Positions 22,910 through 35,600 of a DNA stretch of 64,000 bases are shown in pieces (position 1 is the stretch's first letter; each line of letters begins with the position of its first letter). The DNA lies in assembly GCF_041146795.1 (NCBI RefSeq), contig NC_135187.1:37923011-37987010 (forward strand), written 5' to 3'. Source of the DNA: Maylandia zebra. Its lineage: Eukaryota; Chordata; Actinopteri; Cichliformes; Cichlidae. Both the position numbers and the translations under genes were made by a program. A model generated the notes under the pieces. It worked only from the letters and a program-made list of their open reading frames with translations. It had not been told where the DNA came from and did no database searches.

Positions 22910-24211
22910 GTGAGAATTGGCACGGGTGTGTGTGTGGTGGTGGGTTTTTTTCAGGCTGGAATGGCGTTCCAGTTGAATCAGCTGGAGCTGACGAGCACTG
23001 GGCCTACATCTGTTGGTGAACAGGTGTCCAGAGGCTCGTTTATGAGCAATAACATCCACCTGGTTCCAGTTTTCTGTGAGTCCAATGTTCATAGCTTCTT
23101 TATTGCCTTTGAACGCATAGCGACCGCACTGCAATGGCCTCAGGACATGTGGTGCGTGATGTTACTATGTAAGTTGACAGGTAAGGCTCAGGAGGTTTGT
23201 TCTGCTTTGTCAATGGAGGACTGCTTAGTTTATGAAAAGCTTAAAAGTGCTGTCCTCCAAGCCCATGAACTCATACCTGAAGCCTATAGGCAGAACTTTC
23301 GAGGTTTGGAGTTGGCACAGGGTCAGTCCTACCTTGACTTTGCTAGGGAGAAGGCAAAGCTCTTTGATAGGTGGTGTTCTGCAAGCCAGGTTAACGACGT
23401 GGGGTCCATACGTGAGCTTATGCTGGTGGAAGATTTTAAAAACTCGGTTCCTGAGTCTATTTCTTGTTATTTAAGTGAGCAAAGGGTTTCCACTCTACAG
23501 CAGGCTGCCATACTGGCGGATGGGTTTACCCTAACTCATAAAACAAACGCGGTGGAATGTGACATCCCTTCTCACGGTAACACATCTTGGAGAGCTAGGA
23601 GGGAGCCAGCTAACAAGGCTGAAAAAGTTGTGGTTTCGAGACCCAAAACGAAGCTTTGTTTCTTTTGCCACAACCCTGGACACCTCATTGCTGACTGTTC
23701 GAAATTGAAACTCAAACGGAAAGCCGACTCAAAGCAAAAACTGCCTGCTTTGAGAAAAGCTAGTCGTGGTTCTCAAACCGACCAGGTTGCCAGGCCTAGT
23801 AAAAGGCTACACTTGGAGCATAATTGCTCAATCGTGTCATGTAGTCAGTGTGAGAGGTCAACTAACCCTGAGCTGCTGCTGGTTGACAATGTCCCTGTTC
23901 CTCAACATGACCTGCAGGTGGACAGATCATGTATAACACCACCACTCAGATCTGCACCCCTGACTAACAAGCATGCCTGTACCCGTGACCGGAGCAATTG
24001 TCTGAAAACTCTTACAGTAAGGTCTTCTGACTGCCTGCTGTGCTCTCCACATGTGATGGCTCAAAGCCCTAGCTATCGCATGAGACGTTGTTTTGAGGGT
24101 CTGCGGCCACCCTCAGTAAGTATTTTGAACCCATTGAGATGGGGTTGGCAACTTCCGCGGGCAATGCCTAACCGTTGCTATGGGGTAGGTGGAAAGCCTG
24201 CAATTTGTTGA
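22910..24211 (+). CDS. Gag-like protein with CCHC knuckle (LTR element)
   Basis: One open frame of 433 codons; a likely start is MAFQLNQLEL (Met18). The middle (about residues 50-200) looks like a capsid or SCAN-type helical domain: QNFRGLELAQGQSYLDFARE, LMLVEDFKNSVPESISCYLS. A CCHC zinc knuckle CFFCHNPGHLIADC lies near residues 249-262 and is followed by basic sequence and a Cys-rich tail. It appears whole. The right LTR starts 80 bases after the frame ends, so pol is absent. Confidence 0.85.
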   Translation: MRIGTGVCVVVGFFQAGMAFQLNQLELTSTGPTSVGEQVSRGSFMSNNIHLVPVFCESNVHSFFIAFERIATALQWPQDMWCVMLLCKLTGKAQEVCSALSMEDCLVYEKLKSAVLQAHELIPEAYRQNFRGLELAQGQSYLDFAREKAKLFDRWCSASQVNDVGSIRELMLVEDFKNSVPESISCYLSEQRVSTLQQAAILADGFTLTHKTNAVECDIPSHGNTSWRARREPANKAEKVVVSRPKTKLCFFCHNPGHLIADCSKLKLKRKADSKQKLPALRKASRGSQTDQVARPSKRLHLEHNCSIVSCSQCERSTNPELLLVDNVPVPQHDLQVDRSCITPPLRSAPLTNKHACTRDRSNCLKTLTVRSSDCLLCSPHVMAQSPSYRMRRCFEGLRPPSVSILNPLRWGWQLPRAMPNRCYGVGGKPAIC

Positions 24212-24292
24212 TGCGACGGTTACGGACATGATTAGTTGTTTTGGTTATCATAATCATTGGACAAACCACGGGTTTGTATTTATGGGAGGGGG

Positions 24293-24745
24293 TGTTACGG
24301 CCCTAGCAGGGCCTCCTCCTGAACGGCCTCCCTCCTATGTGCCTGTGTGGGCGTGTCCCACTACCCCTTCTGCCTGAGGTGCCACCTTTCCCTTTTGTGC
24401 AGCTGACTCTCATCAGTAATTAAAAGTATTTAAGCCCAGGGAAAGGTGAGCTCTGGGCGGGAGTGCCAGTAGTGTGGTTACAGCTAGTGAGCTGTGTTTG
24501 GTGGTTTTCAGCTGGTGAGCTGCTTTTTCTTTTTGGCTTACGTTTTACTTTATTGATTGACCAACGCCTGAGTTTTGTTTGTTGTTTTTCAAAAATGGTG
24601 ATAGCGGCTTGTCCGTCTCTTTTAGTTGAATTACTTCAATAAAACTGTTTTATTTAACTGTTTCGCCTCCTTGATTCCTTTTTCTGACCCGGTCACTTTT
24701 GTTACTTCCCCCTCATCGCCTAGACCCCCCCAGGGGAACGTAACA
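24293..24745 (+). repeat. Right LTR
   Basis: Same length as the left LTR and about 98.5 percent identical by eye. Confidence 0.92.
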
Positions 24746-24842
24746 ACTTTATCATAAATGTAACAAAGTGTTTAGAAAGTTGGCACATACATGTAATTTT
24801 TCATTTCTTTATGTGTCCATCTATAGAACGCTGCATTTTATA

Positions 24843-27131
24843 CAGGGAGTGCAGAATTATTAGGCAAGTTGTATTTTTGAGGAATAATGTTATTATTGAA
24901 CAACAACCATGTTCTCAATGAACCCAAAAAACTCATTAATATCAAAGCTGAATGTTTTTGGAAGTAGTTTTTAGTTTGTTTTTAGTTTTAGCTATTTTAG
25001 GGGGATATCTGTGTGTGCAGGTGACTATTACTGTGAATAATTATTAGGCAACTTAACAAAAAACAAATATATACCCATTTCAATCATTTATTTTTACCAG
25101 TGACACCAATATAACATCTCCACATTCACAAATATACATTTCTGACATACAAAAACAAATCAGCGACCAATATAGCCACCTTTCTTTGCAAGGACACTCA
25201 AAAGCCTGCCATCCATGGATTCTGTCAGTGTTTTGATCTGTTCACCATCAACATTGCGTGCAGCAGCAACCACAGCCTCCCAGACACTGTTCAGAGAGGT
25301 GTACTGTTTTCCCTCCTTGTAAATCTCACATTTGATGATGGACCACAGGTTCTCAATGGGGTTCAGATCAGGTGAACAAGGAGGCCATGTCATTAGTTTT
25401 TCTTCTTTTATACCCTTTCTTGCCAGCCACGCTGTGGAGTACTTGGACGCGTGTGATGGAGCATTGTCCTGCATGAAAATCATGTTTTTCTCGAAGGATG
25501 CAGACTTCTTCCTGTACCACTGCTTGAAGAAGGTGTCTTCCAGAAACTGGCAGTAGGACTGGGAGTTGAGCTTGACTCCATCCTCAACCCGAAAAGGCCC
25601 CACAAGCTCATCTTTGATGATACCAGCCCAAACCAGTACTCCACGTCCACCTTGCTGGCGTCTGAGTGGGACTGGAGCTCTCTGCCCTTTACCAATCCAG
25701 CCACGGGCCCATCAAGACTCACTCTCATTTCATCAGTCCATAAAACCTTAGAAAAACCAGTCTTGAGATATTTCTTGGCCCAGTCTTGACGTTTCAGCTT
25801 GTGTGTCTTGTTCAGTGGTGGTTATGGGCAGAAATCTGTGCCATCAGAAACTGAATTTGAATGAGTTAAATTTGAAATTGAATTTATGGTTTGAAAATGA
25901 TCATCACTAAATTGAAATTGAATTTTATATTTTGAAAATGAATTGATTTGCTTTGAAACTGCATTTTATCCTTTAAAAATTCAGCTCTCGAATAATTTCA
26001 GTTTCACTTCTCACCATTCAGTTTCAGTTCCAAAATTCAGTTTTTTGGAACTTACATCCGGTTCCGGTTCAAGCGCAGATTAATAGAACTACGTTTTACT
26101 AGCGGACCGAAAGTGTTACTGACGGGAATCTACAGCATCTTGAGCTGAATTAAGACTTCAGAAGTCATTCGTCATGTCGAATGACCAGCGGATAAACTCT
26201 CAGGTTGGTAATAAATGTATTACATGTATAAGAACAAGCGTCATGTTAACAAATGATAGCCGTAAGGTAACTTTTATGCTTATTGTAGCTGTTAGCTAAA
26301 AACGCTAATTTAGCGTAGTTTGCCCTGAATTCAGCTTTGACAACAAATATGATCGACTGTTTCTAGTAGAATTCCAAAGTTGTCATCTTGGACCCTCTCA
26401 GAGTACCCCCTCTGTATGCTTGCAGAGACCCCTACAGTAGGGAAACATGCAAAACGGTGTCCAAACCTTTGTGTTTTAGCTTTATTTATGTCTTACACAG
26501 CATCCCAACTCTGTAGCTAACTTAATAACTTTAGCTAAAGTGAATAGTTAGTCTAATTCATTAGTGCAGCATTACTGGATCACCTCTGTTTGAAGTGATA
26601 TAGTATTGAGTATTGCACACCTTGTGCTTTTGGGCACTCCAGTGATGTTGCAGCTCTGAAATATGGCCAAACTGGTGGCGAGTGGCATCTTGGCAGCTGC
26701 ACGCTTGACTTTTCTCAGTTCATGGGCAGTTATTTTGCGCCTTGGTTTTTCCACACGCTTCTTGCGACCCTGTTGACTATTTTGAATGAAACGCTTGATT
26801 GTTCGATGATCACGCTTCAGAAGCTTTGCAATTTTGAGACTGCTGCATCCCTCTGCAAGATATCTCACTATTTTTGACTTTTCTGAGCCTGTCAAGTCCT
26901 TCTTTTGACCCATTTTGCCAAAGGAAAGGACGTTGCCTAATAATTATGCACACCTGATATAGGGTGTTGATGTCATTAGACCACACCCCTTCTCATTACA
27001 GAGATGCACATCACCTAATATGCTTAATTGGTAGTAGGCTTTCGAGCCTATACAGCTTGGAGTAAGACAACATGCATGAAGAGGATGATGTGGACAAAAT
27101 ACTCATTTGCCTAATAATTCTGCACTCCCTG
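24843..27131 (-). mobile_element. Tc1/mariner element, interrupted
   Basis: Terminal repeats CAGGGAGTGCAGAATTATTA and its inverse at the right, with TA target bases at both sides (24841-24842, 27132-27133). The minus-strand transposase has an N-terminal helix-turn-helix (MGQKKDLTGSEKSKIVRYLA at 26913; LLKRDHRTIKRFIQNS) and a C-terminal DDE part (MIFMQDNAPSHASKYS; PPCSPDLNPIENLWSIIK) ending at 25160. About 780 bases of foreign sequence (25827-26605) replace the join of the two halves. The frame is also shifted near 25600. Dead, moderately young. Confidence 0.93.
25827..26605. mobile_element. Unassigned insert inside the Tc1/mariner
   Basis: It separates transposase halves that are contiguous in the family. 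The left part is built of repeated GAATTTGAA / GAAATTGAATTT motifs. The middle has CAGCGGATAAACTCTCAG followed by a GTTGGTAA donor-like string, as in the start of a gene copy. No terminal repeats were found. Confidence 0.5.
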
Positions 27132-27959
27132 TAGTATAAATCCGCCTGTTCTCTGTCAGAAACCTGCCTGCAGAAAATGAACCTAAAGTATGTCATGGAA
27201 GGGTGTCATCACTTTAGAGATGGAGAAAGCATAAAGTGACAATTATGAATCACTTAATATGATAATGAGATTCTGCAGGTCATTAATCGATGTATAAAAC
27301 TAAAATAAAATGTATTTTTAGTGACACAGGACACAAACATGGAAGCAAGGTGTATAATTAGGATTATTTATAATAAACATTAATAAATTATTGCAATTTC
27401 TTTAACCATAGAGAATAACTAAATTGTCACAATTTAGTCACATCAATGCACTGAACTCACTATGTTATCCCCCTGACAGCCTCCACATGTTCTCACTGTA
27501 ATTTCCCCTCATGAATGAATTTATGCTGCACTAATCTGAATGTTCGGGAGGAAGTCGAACGCATTTCACTCGCAGTACTCGAGCTGACTTACCTTTGTTG
27601 GAATGACGGCGTACTCACGACGTGGAGGCTTAAAAATAGCCAAATCTTGTACCCAACCATTGGTGAACTGGATGTGCGCCTCCAGAGATTTATAATTGCG
27701 AAATTGGTTCGCCGTGTACGCGCTGACTCCACAGGTACGAGAATAGATCACGCTACGTCAACGGCGGTTGGTCCTCAGGGTTTCTACTCCACTGCTGTTA
27801 TTTCATACGGGTCCACATTTTCAATGCACGCTATTTTTTTGCAAGTACCGTCTCGTTGCATCCGGTCGCAGTCTGTCTCTGTACCGTCCTTTTTCTTTTG
27901 AGCTGCTTTTAAGTGCGGTTCGTAGCACTCTTCCTTCCAACACAGTGGCCGTGTCCCTG

Positions 27960-29835
27960 TCACCTGGACTCCTCTGTAACATTTATTTGACACTTGATTG
28001 AATTTTATTTTTCTGTAACTCAGAGTATTGACCACATTCTAACATTACACGTTCAAGTGTTTCACACTTCCCCGTCTCATGCTTATTCATCTTTTTTACA
28101 GTGTTATTTAAACCTGTATGACCAAATCTTACTTTTGAGATTATATCGTCTTCTCTCTTACTGTTATGACTTCTTCTACAGTGTCCAGCTGCTCTCTGTA
28201 TACCATAATAATATCTACCTTTTCCTTCTCTGTCCCATTGTGCCTGACACGCGACCTTTAACCTAATTTTACTATATTTTATATCCATATCTACATGACT
28301 TCTTCTCGTTGCACCTTTTGCAAACTTACCGGCCTCTTCCTTTCCATCTACACCGATATGTTCAGGAATCCATAAAAATGTATTTCTATTCCTGTTTGAT
28401 TCTACAGATTAAACGAATTATATTAAAAAACAATATCGTGTCTAGAATCCAAACACGTAAGACATATCCTCAATAGTGCGCTACCAGAGTCCGAGCACAT
28501 CAAACACTTCCTACTGGTGCCTCCTCCACCCAGTTTGCAGTGATTAACACTGCTACAGTTCTCCAGTATAAACATCAGTAATTCTTTTATTCATCACAAA
28601 GCTTGTTTCTGGAATAACAAACACAACACTTTATTATCTAACAATTATGCTGCATCAGTTTACATGTTCTGTCCACATGTTCTGAATACTCTCCCCTTAT
28701 GTGATCATATACCTGGCTCTTCCTTTGTGTGATGAATGAAATCAGTTGTCTGGTCATATATCCATGGCAGTAAATTTGAAAATGGTTCTGCTGGACTAAT
28801 ATGTTCGTTACTAATTCCTGTCTCATTTATTTTTCCCCTATAATCCAACCAAAACGTCTTATTCGTTCACTTTTTTACTTTTTCTTGAACAAGGTTTAAT
28901 TATATTCTGAGCTTTATGATTTTCACTGTGTCCCTTTAACTTTGCCCAGTAAGTTACAGCTATTTCATGTCTTCTGATTTCTAATGGTTGTTCACCCACT
29001 CCAACGTGCAGTGTGGACACTGGTGTAGTTTTAATGGCCCCACAACAAAACCTCAGCGCTTGACACTGAATTTTATCCAAGTTATTTAACAATGTTTTAG
29101 CCGCTGAACCATAAAGCAGAACTGAGCTAATGAAGTCTTTATAAAGCTTTTGATGCTGTCCTATCTGCACCCCACGCGCTGCCTTTTAAACATCTTCAAA
29201 TATCCAAAACCTTTTTACATTTCTCAGTTATTCCCCAATATGTGTTTTCCATGTAAGCCTTTTATCAAACCACATACCTAAATGTTTAAAGCAATCAACC
29301 TGTTCCGTCTCATTCCCATACAATTTGAGATTAAACAGCTAATCTACTCTCTGTAAAAATAATCCAAATGCCTCCATCATCAGCAAATAATGATTGATCT
29401 ATATTATTAAATACCTCGTTAGGGTTCAGGGTTAGCCTAACCCCTGAGCAGCATTGCCCCCCCCTGCTGAAGGACCCGTCCCATCCTGGCAACAATCTGT
29501 TCCAACTTCTGCGATCCGGCAGAAAGTTCCACATCATCCGGGCAAGGACAGAGACTCAAGAGGAGCTTCTATCCCCAAGCCACCCGAGCCCTAAACCATA
29601 ACATGAATACACGTGTGCATATAATGTTCTTCTCTCGCCCTTTGCACAGTCGAGGAGCGTGTCAGGATACATTTCACTGCGTGTTGTACTTGTAGAACTG
29701 TGCATGTGACAAATAAGGAATCTTGAATGCTAACGCCTACCTTCCTGCCATTTCCAACTTTCCAGCCCCTGAATTTGGACACAGCCATGATAAAAATGCC
29801 TCCCCATCATTGACTGGTTCATCTAGAGGCCCTAT
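27960..29835 (-). mobile_element. I-clade LINE, RT 3' part plus RNase H, broken
   Basis: Minus-strand text includes NNIDQSLFADDGGIW (RT box) at 29345-29415, FKHLGMWFDKRLTWKTHI-like text near 29270, VLLYGSAAKTLLNNLDKIQC and ALRFCCGAIKTTPVSTLHVG near 29000-29170, then FLWIPEHIGVDGKEEAG near 28350, an RNase H end motif. RT followed by RNase H is the I/Nimb-type layout. Frames change several times, and a 320-base LINE tail (29413-29733) is inserted just upstream of the RT box. Confidence 0.78.
29413..29733 (+). mobile_element. LINE 3' end fragment nested in the I-clade LINE
   Basis: Plus-strand text HPGNNLFQLLRSGRKFHIIR matches the C-terminal tail of common fish LINEs and is followed by a 3' UTR ending TGTGACAAATAAGGAATCTTGAA. 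Its orientation is opposite to its host element. Confidence 0.65.
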
Positions 29836-32612
29836 ATTGAGAAACATTCCTTAAACCGGTGTAAACAGATTCCTGGTCAGTGACTGCACCCAGGAGCTTT
29901 AGCTCGCCGAGCCTCAGGTGATCTCAGGACGTCACATGAGAGGGTGAGGCCTTGTCTCGCTGTGACTTCATCCCCTTTCCCCAGTGACATAATGACCCAC
30001 GCCCTTTTTTCCACACCATGGCTCATGTGATGACTCACATGATCAATAGTGTGTCAGTGATCCCTCAGAACCAAAGATATCAGTCATCATATCAGTGGAA
30101 TAATCTAACGCAGTCAGCCATGACCTTATTCCTGTTTAATAATGTTTTCATTTTGATCTTTGCTCCATAACAGAAATAAAAACAGCTGTGAGGACAAACA
30201 TGGTGCACTTTATTCACCCTTTATTTTTAATAAGTATTATAGAGATGACGTTCCTCCATCACTGGCACATCTGTATTCTAACCTATTTTTTGACTTTTAT
30301 TTTTATCAGATTGTGTGAAACTGGCCTGATATTGTTTATAAAGAGATCCAAGAAAAGTCACAGTACCTCCACACTAGATGTAATTCTGCTCCAACACAGC
30401 GTTCCCACAGAGGCATCGGCCTTCAAGCCCCGTGAACTACATTTCTGTTGCTGCTGCTTACAAACGTAGAACCTTTTTACAGGCTGCTGCTTTCATCTTC
30501 AATCATTTGTGTGCTCCATTTTTAAACGATGAAGCCCCAACAAACGTAAACGGAGCCTGTAAATGAACCATAAAGGTTGTTTTTTTTTTAAACGGACACT
30601 GAGCGAGTCTGTTCCTAAAACCCTTAGTAAGAAGTACTTTCACCTGATCTGACGTTAATGTCCCGTACAAAGCCTCCCATGTGTCCGTCCCTGCTTTCCT
30701 TTCTATTTCACAAAGAAAAGAAACGATAAATGAAACTCCAGAAGCTCAAAGGTGCTGTAACATCTGCGTGTTCAGTTTATTAACAAAGTCTGGTCCTGGA
30801 AGGAGAGTGCTGAAGAAGCACGAGATCATTTTCCACCACAAAACAGAGACAGGACGTGTTGTTTAGTCGTACACTCCCAGTGTTCCTAATATGTGACGAT
30901 TATCAGCAACAGTCAGACATAAAAACACCAAAGTCAGCTGTACTTCACAGAGATCATCGTCTGTGTGGAGAGACGATGTGCGTACTACTCAGAGAGCTTA
31001 CAGAGTATTAAAGATCAGAAAAGAGAGAATCTTGTTATTATGTCCTAACATGACAAATGTTTCTGAAATGTGTTTGTCGCATTTCTCTAAAACCACAACA
31101 TGAAATAAAGAAAACGAGCGTGACTCGCTGCCGAGCCGTGAAAACACACGAACCACATATTGAGCCCCTGTCACTGAGTCCACTGTTGGACAGAAGACAG
31201 TACGGACCCGTCAGATCGCTGCAGGTGCAGGAAAGACCGAGAGCTGCAGCGTCCAGATCAAACCATCGCTCAGTCTACTCGAATACAAATGTCCTGTTCA
31301 AAATACACAAGGATGTGTCCAGAGTTCACAGCTGATTGCATACTGTATAAGCTGGTGAAGAAGTAGCTAGACCGAACATTTGAGCTCACTGGCAGCTCCA
31401 CGGGAACGAGTGATCTCGGGTCGTGGACACGTGATGAGGTGTGACCCTGTGCCTCATCTCGAACGAACGAGGACCATAACCAAGGTAACGACTGGTTTAA
31501 GATGGTGTCCTGGGTTAATGACCAAGAAAGCTGCACCTTAAGAATAAATCCACAGAATGTTTTAGCAACTAAATCATTTGGTATTCTCAAACTACAGTAA
31601 GAACCTTACTCTGTCACACCTGACAGTATTTGGGAAAAGGTTATCATTTTTCCGCTACATCCAGCACCAGCTCTGAAAACCTGCAACAGCGATGCAGACA
31701 TGCTGCTGCAGGTCAACCTGAAACCACTGCAGGTGAAGAGGACAACATGACCGCCTGGATACTGTCGAACTTTTGCCAGAAACTTTGGTTCCTGGCATTC
31801 ATTTAAGCTAGCGAAACATGCACAAAGACCGAGGGCACGTTTGATCACCAAGGCAAGCCTCAGCCATGGAGGCCCAAACCCAATGATGATATCGTGCCAT
31901 CACACATAAAGCAGTACGCTGTAGTGCGCTGTGGTCACCTGCAGGTGGCTCAGATGGTCTCATTCTTGACCCTGTATAAAGCTGAAATGGAGCAAATCAA
32001 GCCTGTAACCCTGAAGCCAAACGTTTACCACTGACGGCTCTGTCACAGGTGTGTGCGGCCACAGTTTGTGCTTCTACAAAGAACAAGGTCACCGGCGCTT
32101 TTCTAAGGTCGCTTCATAGGAAGACAGATTGGCCACATAGTTATATAATTAATACACAAGTAAGGCTCATTACATTCAAAACTTCCAGAGTGCATACTTT
32201 TCATTGCAATACAACATAGGTTTTAATATCTGCATGTTTCATCGCCACGACTGCTGAAGCTAACGTACGGGGAAAGAAAGCACAAACAAGCCCAAACAAA
32301 GGGAAACACAGTGGTAGTGTAGTCATGGAAACAACCAACACCAACGAAACCCAGCTAGCTAAACCAACGGCAAACTAAAGCCTGGGGACCAAGGGAAACG
32401 AAATTAGATGAAAAGCACGTGTGTGCAGTACAACTGAAGGTGGTCACATGTGCTGCAGACAGAAGACAGACACTGTTTTGTATGAGAAAGTCCAGAGGGC
32501 AACACGGAGGCGGCAGGTCAGCCTGGACTCCAGACCTGCCGAAGGTGAAGATGATGAGGTATACGAGCCCGCCGGACCCAGCTCATCCTCACACACACAC
32601 ACAAGCGCACAC
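29836..32612 (-). other. Probable sacm1l 3' UTR and downstream sequence
   Basis: No coding potential or repeat family is recognised. Minus-strand AATAAA hexamers at 30776-30781 and 30209-30214 would give 3' UTRs of about 1.8 and 2.4 kb, a plausible length for sacm1l. Confidence 0.5.
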
Positions 32613-35600
32613 TTAGTCCATCTTCTCCTTGTGAACCAACTTGGGGGCGTCCACAAAGTCTTGGCCATTAAACAGGATGATAGTGGCTGTAATTGCACTT
32701 GCAGCACCCCAGAACATCACATAAGCCAGGGTCTCTGTCCATGTATCACCTGGAAGGCAGACAGCAGACATCTCATCATCATCATCATCAGGAACACTTT
32801 TAGGCTGTTACTCTGTAAACCAAGCAGCTTCTAACGAGCTGCTTTCATGACACAGCTTTGATCCCTTCGGCCAAGTGTGCGGTTGGATTCTCACCCTGAA
32901 ATGTTTTGCAGAACAAATTCAAAGCAAAGAATAAGATTATATTAATTATTAACAAATATCAGGAATATTCTTTAAGCTCGCCTTTAAAAGTACGATGCAA
33001 TTAGTGCAATCTAGAAAAAGAAAGGAGGCAGCGAGAGACTTTATCCAGACAGAAATGGAACCTGAAGCTGCAGAAGTCTGGACCATATTTTACATGAAGA
33101 CTGTAACTGTTGCTTCAACGTGTAGTTTGGTGACTACTTTTACTAAACAACAGCAACAAAGCTTGTGAAGCTGTTCTGGTTGAACTTAAAAAGATCTGAG
33201 ATAAAGTTACCAAAATCCTGAAGATGTTCACACGAGGCCTGTTTGATACTCATATTACACAGTGGAGGGCTGACAAACACTTTCCTAAACAAGCACGACG
33301 GCTGTCTCTGATGCATAAAACTATTTGATAAGAACTGGATGTTGCACCATCAACATGCATGTTTCAGTGCTGACTGGTTGTGCTTCTTTCCAGTTGTATC
33401 GAGACACGTTGGTCCTTTAATACTGACCTATTTAAGCTCAGTATCTCTGATAAATCCACAGGCAGTAAAAAGATGGATGTAGCTAGTGTGACGTCAGCGG
33501 AGTATCATTTTGATGGTGAGTGTTTACATTGTTGCAAGCAGCTGTGACTGAGGCTGACACCAGCATGATGATGGTGTCCTTAGATCATTGGACTTTCTGT
33601 TTGTCAGGGTGCTGTTTTCCAAAAGAAGTCTTTTTGCAACCACGGGCCAGCTGTGGCTCAGGATGTGGACGACCAATCAGAGCATGAGCAGCTCAATCTC
33701 CAGCAGCTTTTGCCTGCATGTCAAAGTATGCTTGGGCATCCATGGGGGTGCCTCAGTGTCAGGTTAGAAGTGAAGGGCTTGTTGTTAAAGTGCTGCGAGT
33801 GCTTCAAAACGCCCATGCATTTACCAGAGCACACACATCACCCCTTGATAGCCATTAAAATAATGCAAGTTTGGGTCAAGCTGCATGATGAGCTGAAAAC
33901 TACGTCCATCATTTATACCATCTATAGTTAAACCCTGGATTCATCTCTATAGCCTGGGAATTACACCAAGTGCTCAATGAGCTCAGTCACTCACTTCATA
34001 CTGAATAAAACAAGTGCTTTAGAACTGGACAGTGCTCGTCTGTACCAAACTAAACAGGATTAAGGATCAGCAGTTGTACATACCAGCCATGAGAAGACAG
34101 ACAATGCACATGGAAAATGCCACCAGCATAATGATGGGCAGCTGCAAAAATAAAAACACGAGTTAGTCACAACGTCCTGCTGCTGGTGACGACAGGACAC
34201 GGTGCTGATATACTGACTGTGAGGAACTTCCAGTCCTTTTGCACACGAAGCGGAGTGGGTCCGTCCGACTCATCGACGGCAAAGTTACCCAGGAACAGGT
34301 CGATGGAGTCCTGAAACCAGCAACAACGCACATGCATAAATCTGAACGTGGCTGCATCACAGCTCATTTCTGCAACAAATAAGCCAAAGCAGAGCCGGTG
34401 AATGTGGACCCGGTTGTATTTAAGAAGGCAAGTCTGTCGTTAACCAGTGCCACCCTCCATCCACAGGGGGTGGGGCTATCTCAGCAGTCTCATGGGCGCC
34501 GTTACCAGTCTGTCACAGGGCTAACAGATAACCATTCAGACCTATGGGCAACTTAGAGTTACCAGTTAACCTGTCCCCACTAACTGCATGTCTGTGGACT
34601 GTGGGAGGAAGCTGGAGAGAACATGCTCCACACAGAAAGACCTGCTGGAGGAACTGAACTCAGGACCATCCTGCTGTGAGGCAACAGTCATTTATGTGTT
34701 TCCATAGAGAACGTTCTGCTCGTCTCCTCTGAACTTCGGCTTCAGAGTAGAGATGGACCGATCCGATATTAGGTATCAGTATCGGTCCGATACTGACGTA
34801 AATGACTGGATCGGATATCGGAGAGAAATAAAAAATGTAATCCGATCCATTAAATATCAAAAAAGCACCTCACAAAACTACACGGCGTAACTCTGCTCAT
34901 AACCGTATGAGCGTCGTCGCAGCAGTGTGGTCACGTGATAGAGCGGCTGTGTGTTTGTAGCCTCACTACCAAACCGGCATTTCATCTCTGAGGAAGTGAT
35001 CCCAGAGAGAAGTAAAGCAAGTGTGTAAGTTCATCTCTGAATGTTTGTAAAGCATTCCAGCGTTAAGCTTAACAAGCGATATATGGAGCGACTGCCTCTC
35101 TCTCTCTCCTGCTGCTACTTCAGTCATGAAACTGATCAATGATCAGCTGATCGTCTCTCTTCTTTGTTTTTGGCCCACTTTGCACCAGAAAGAGGAAACC
35201 AGCGGCTGAACAACAGCAGCACGTTTAAGCTTGACTGTTGTTAGAATGTATTTAATATTACTTTCTACACCAGGATCTTTTTCTACACAGCTGACGTAAC
35301 TGTGCAGGGGCGGATCTAGCAAAGTTTAGCCAGGGGGGCTGATAGGGCATTAACAGGGAAAAGGGGGCACAGAGACATACTTTTCTTTCTTATTCTCATT
35401 TACAATGTCGAGCTTTTAATAAATAATTATCTGAATCTTACACCCAAAGTTTTAATCTGATGTAAAATATATAGAAGTCCATTACTGTATATAGTAACTG
35501 TTAAGTCTAATATACCCTAGTAAGCTATAGTACTTTTTCCTTTGGGAACCATCTGTGCAGTCTGCAGTTCTGTTGAAGAAAGATGTTGAATCTGTTTAAT

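Larger units (their letters stand above)
21695..24745 (+). mobile_element. LTR retroelement with gag only, both LTRs present
   Basis: Two 453-base LTRs (21695-22147, 24293-24745) flank about 2.1 kb. The target duplication is ACTT (21691-21694, 24746-24749). An 18-base primer site at 22150-22167 matches a tRNA-Pro type site. A purine tract (ATGGGAGGGGG) precedes the right LTR. The inside holds one long gag-type frame and no pol or env. The LTRs differ at about seven positions (about 1.5 percent), so the insertion is young. It looks structurally complete but cannot be autonomous. Confidence 0.92.
21217..27752 (-). pseudogene. SWIM zinc-finger gene relic, two exons across a 5.9-kb intron
   Basis: The upstream exon (about 27588-27752, minus) encodes FRNYKSLEAHIQFTNGWVQD and ends ATTCCAACAAAG at a GTAAGT donor. 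The downstream exon (21217-21655) starts after TTTCAG with VLHSQRLNEPALQPWVTVSI, then HCTCMAGVVETCSHVAALLF, a C-x-C...C-x-H SWIM zinc finger. Both junctions are phase 0 and the join reads like a multicopy fish family of SWIM proteins, some with a downstream YqaJ-type nuclease domain (recalled, not searched). One base seems missing near 21577, just before the SWIM cysteines, so the frame is broken. No YqaJ exon is seen. The intron carries a whole LTR element and a Tc1/mariner. Confidence 0.65.
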
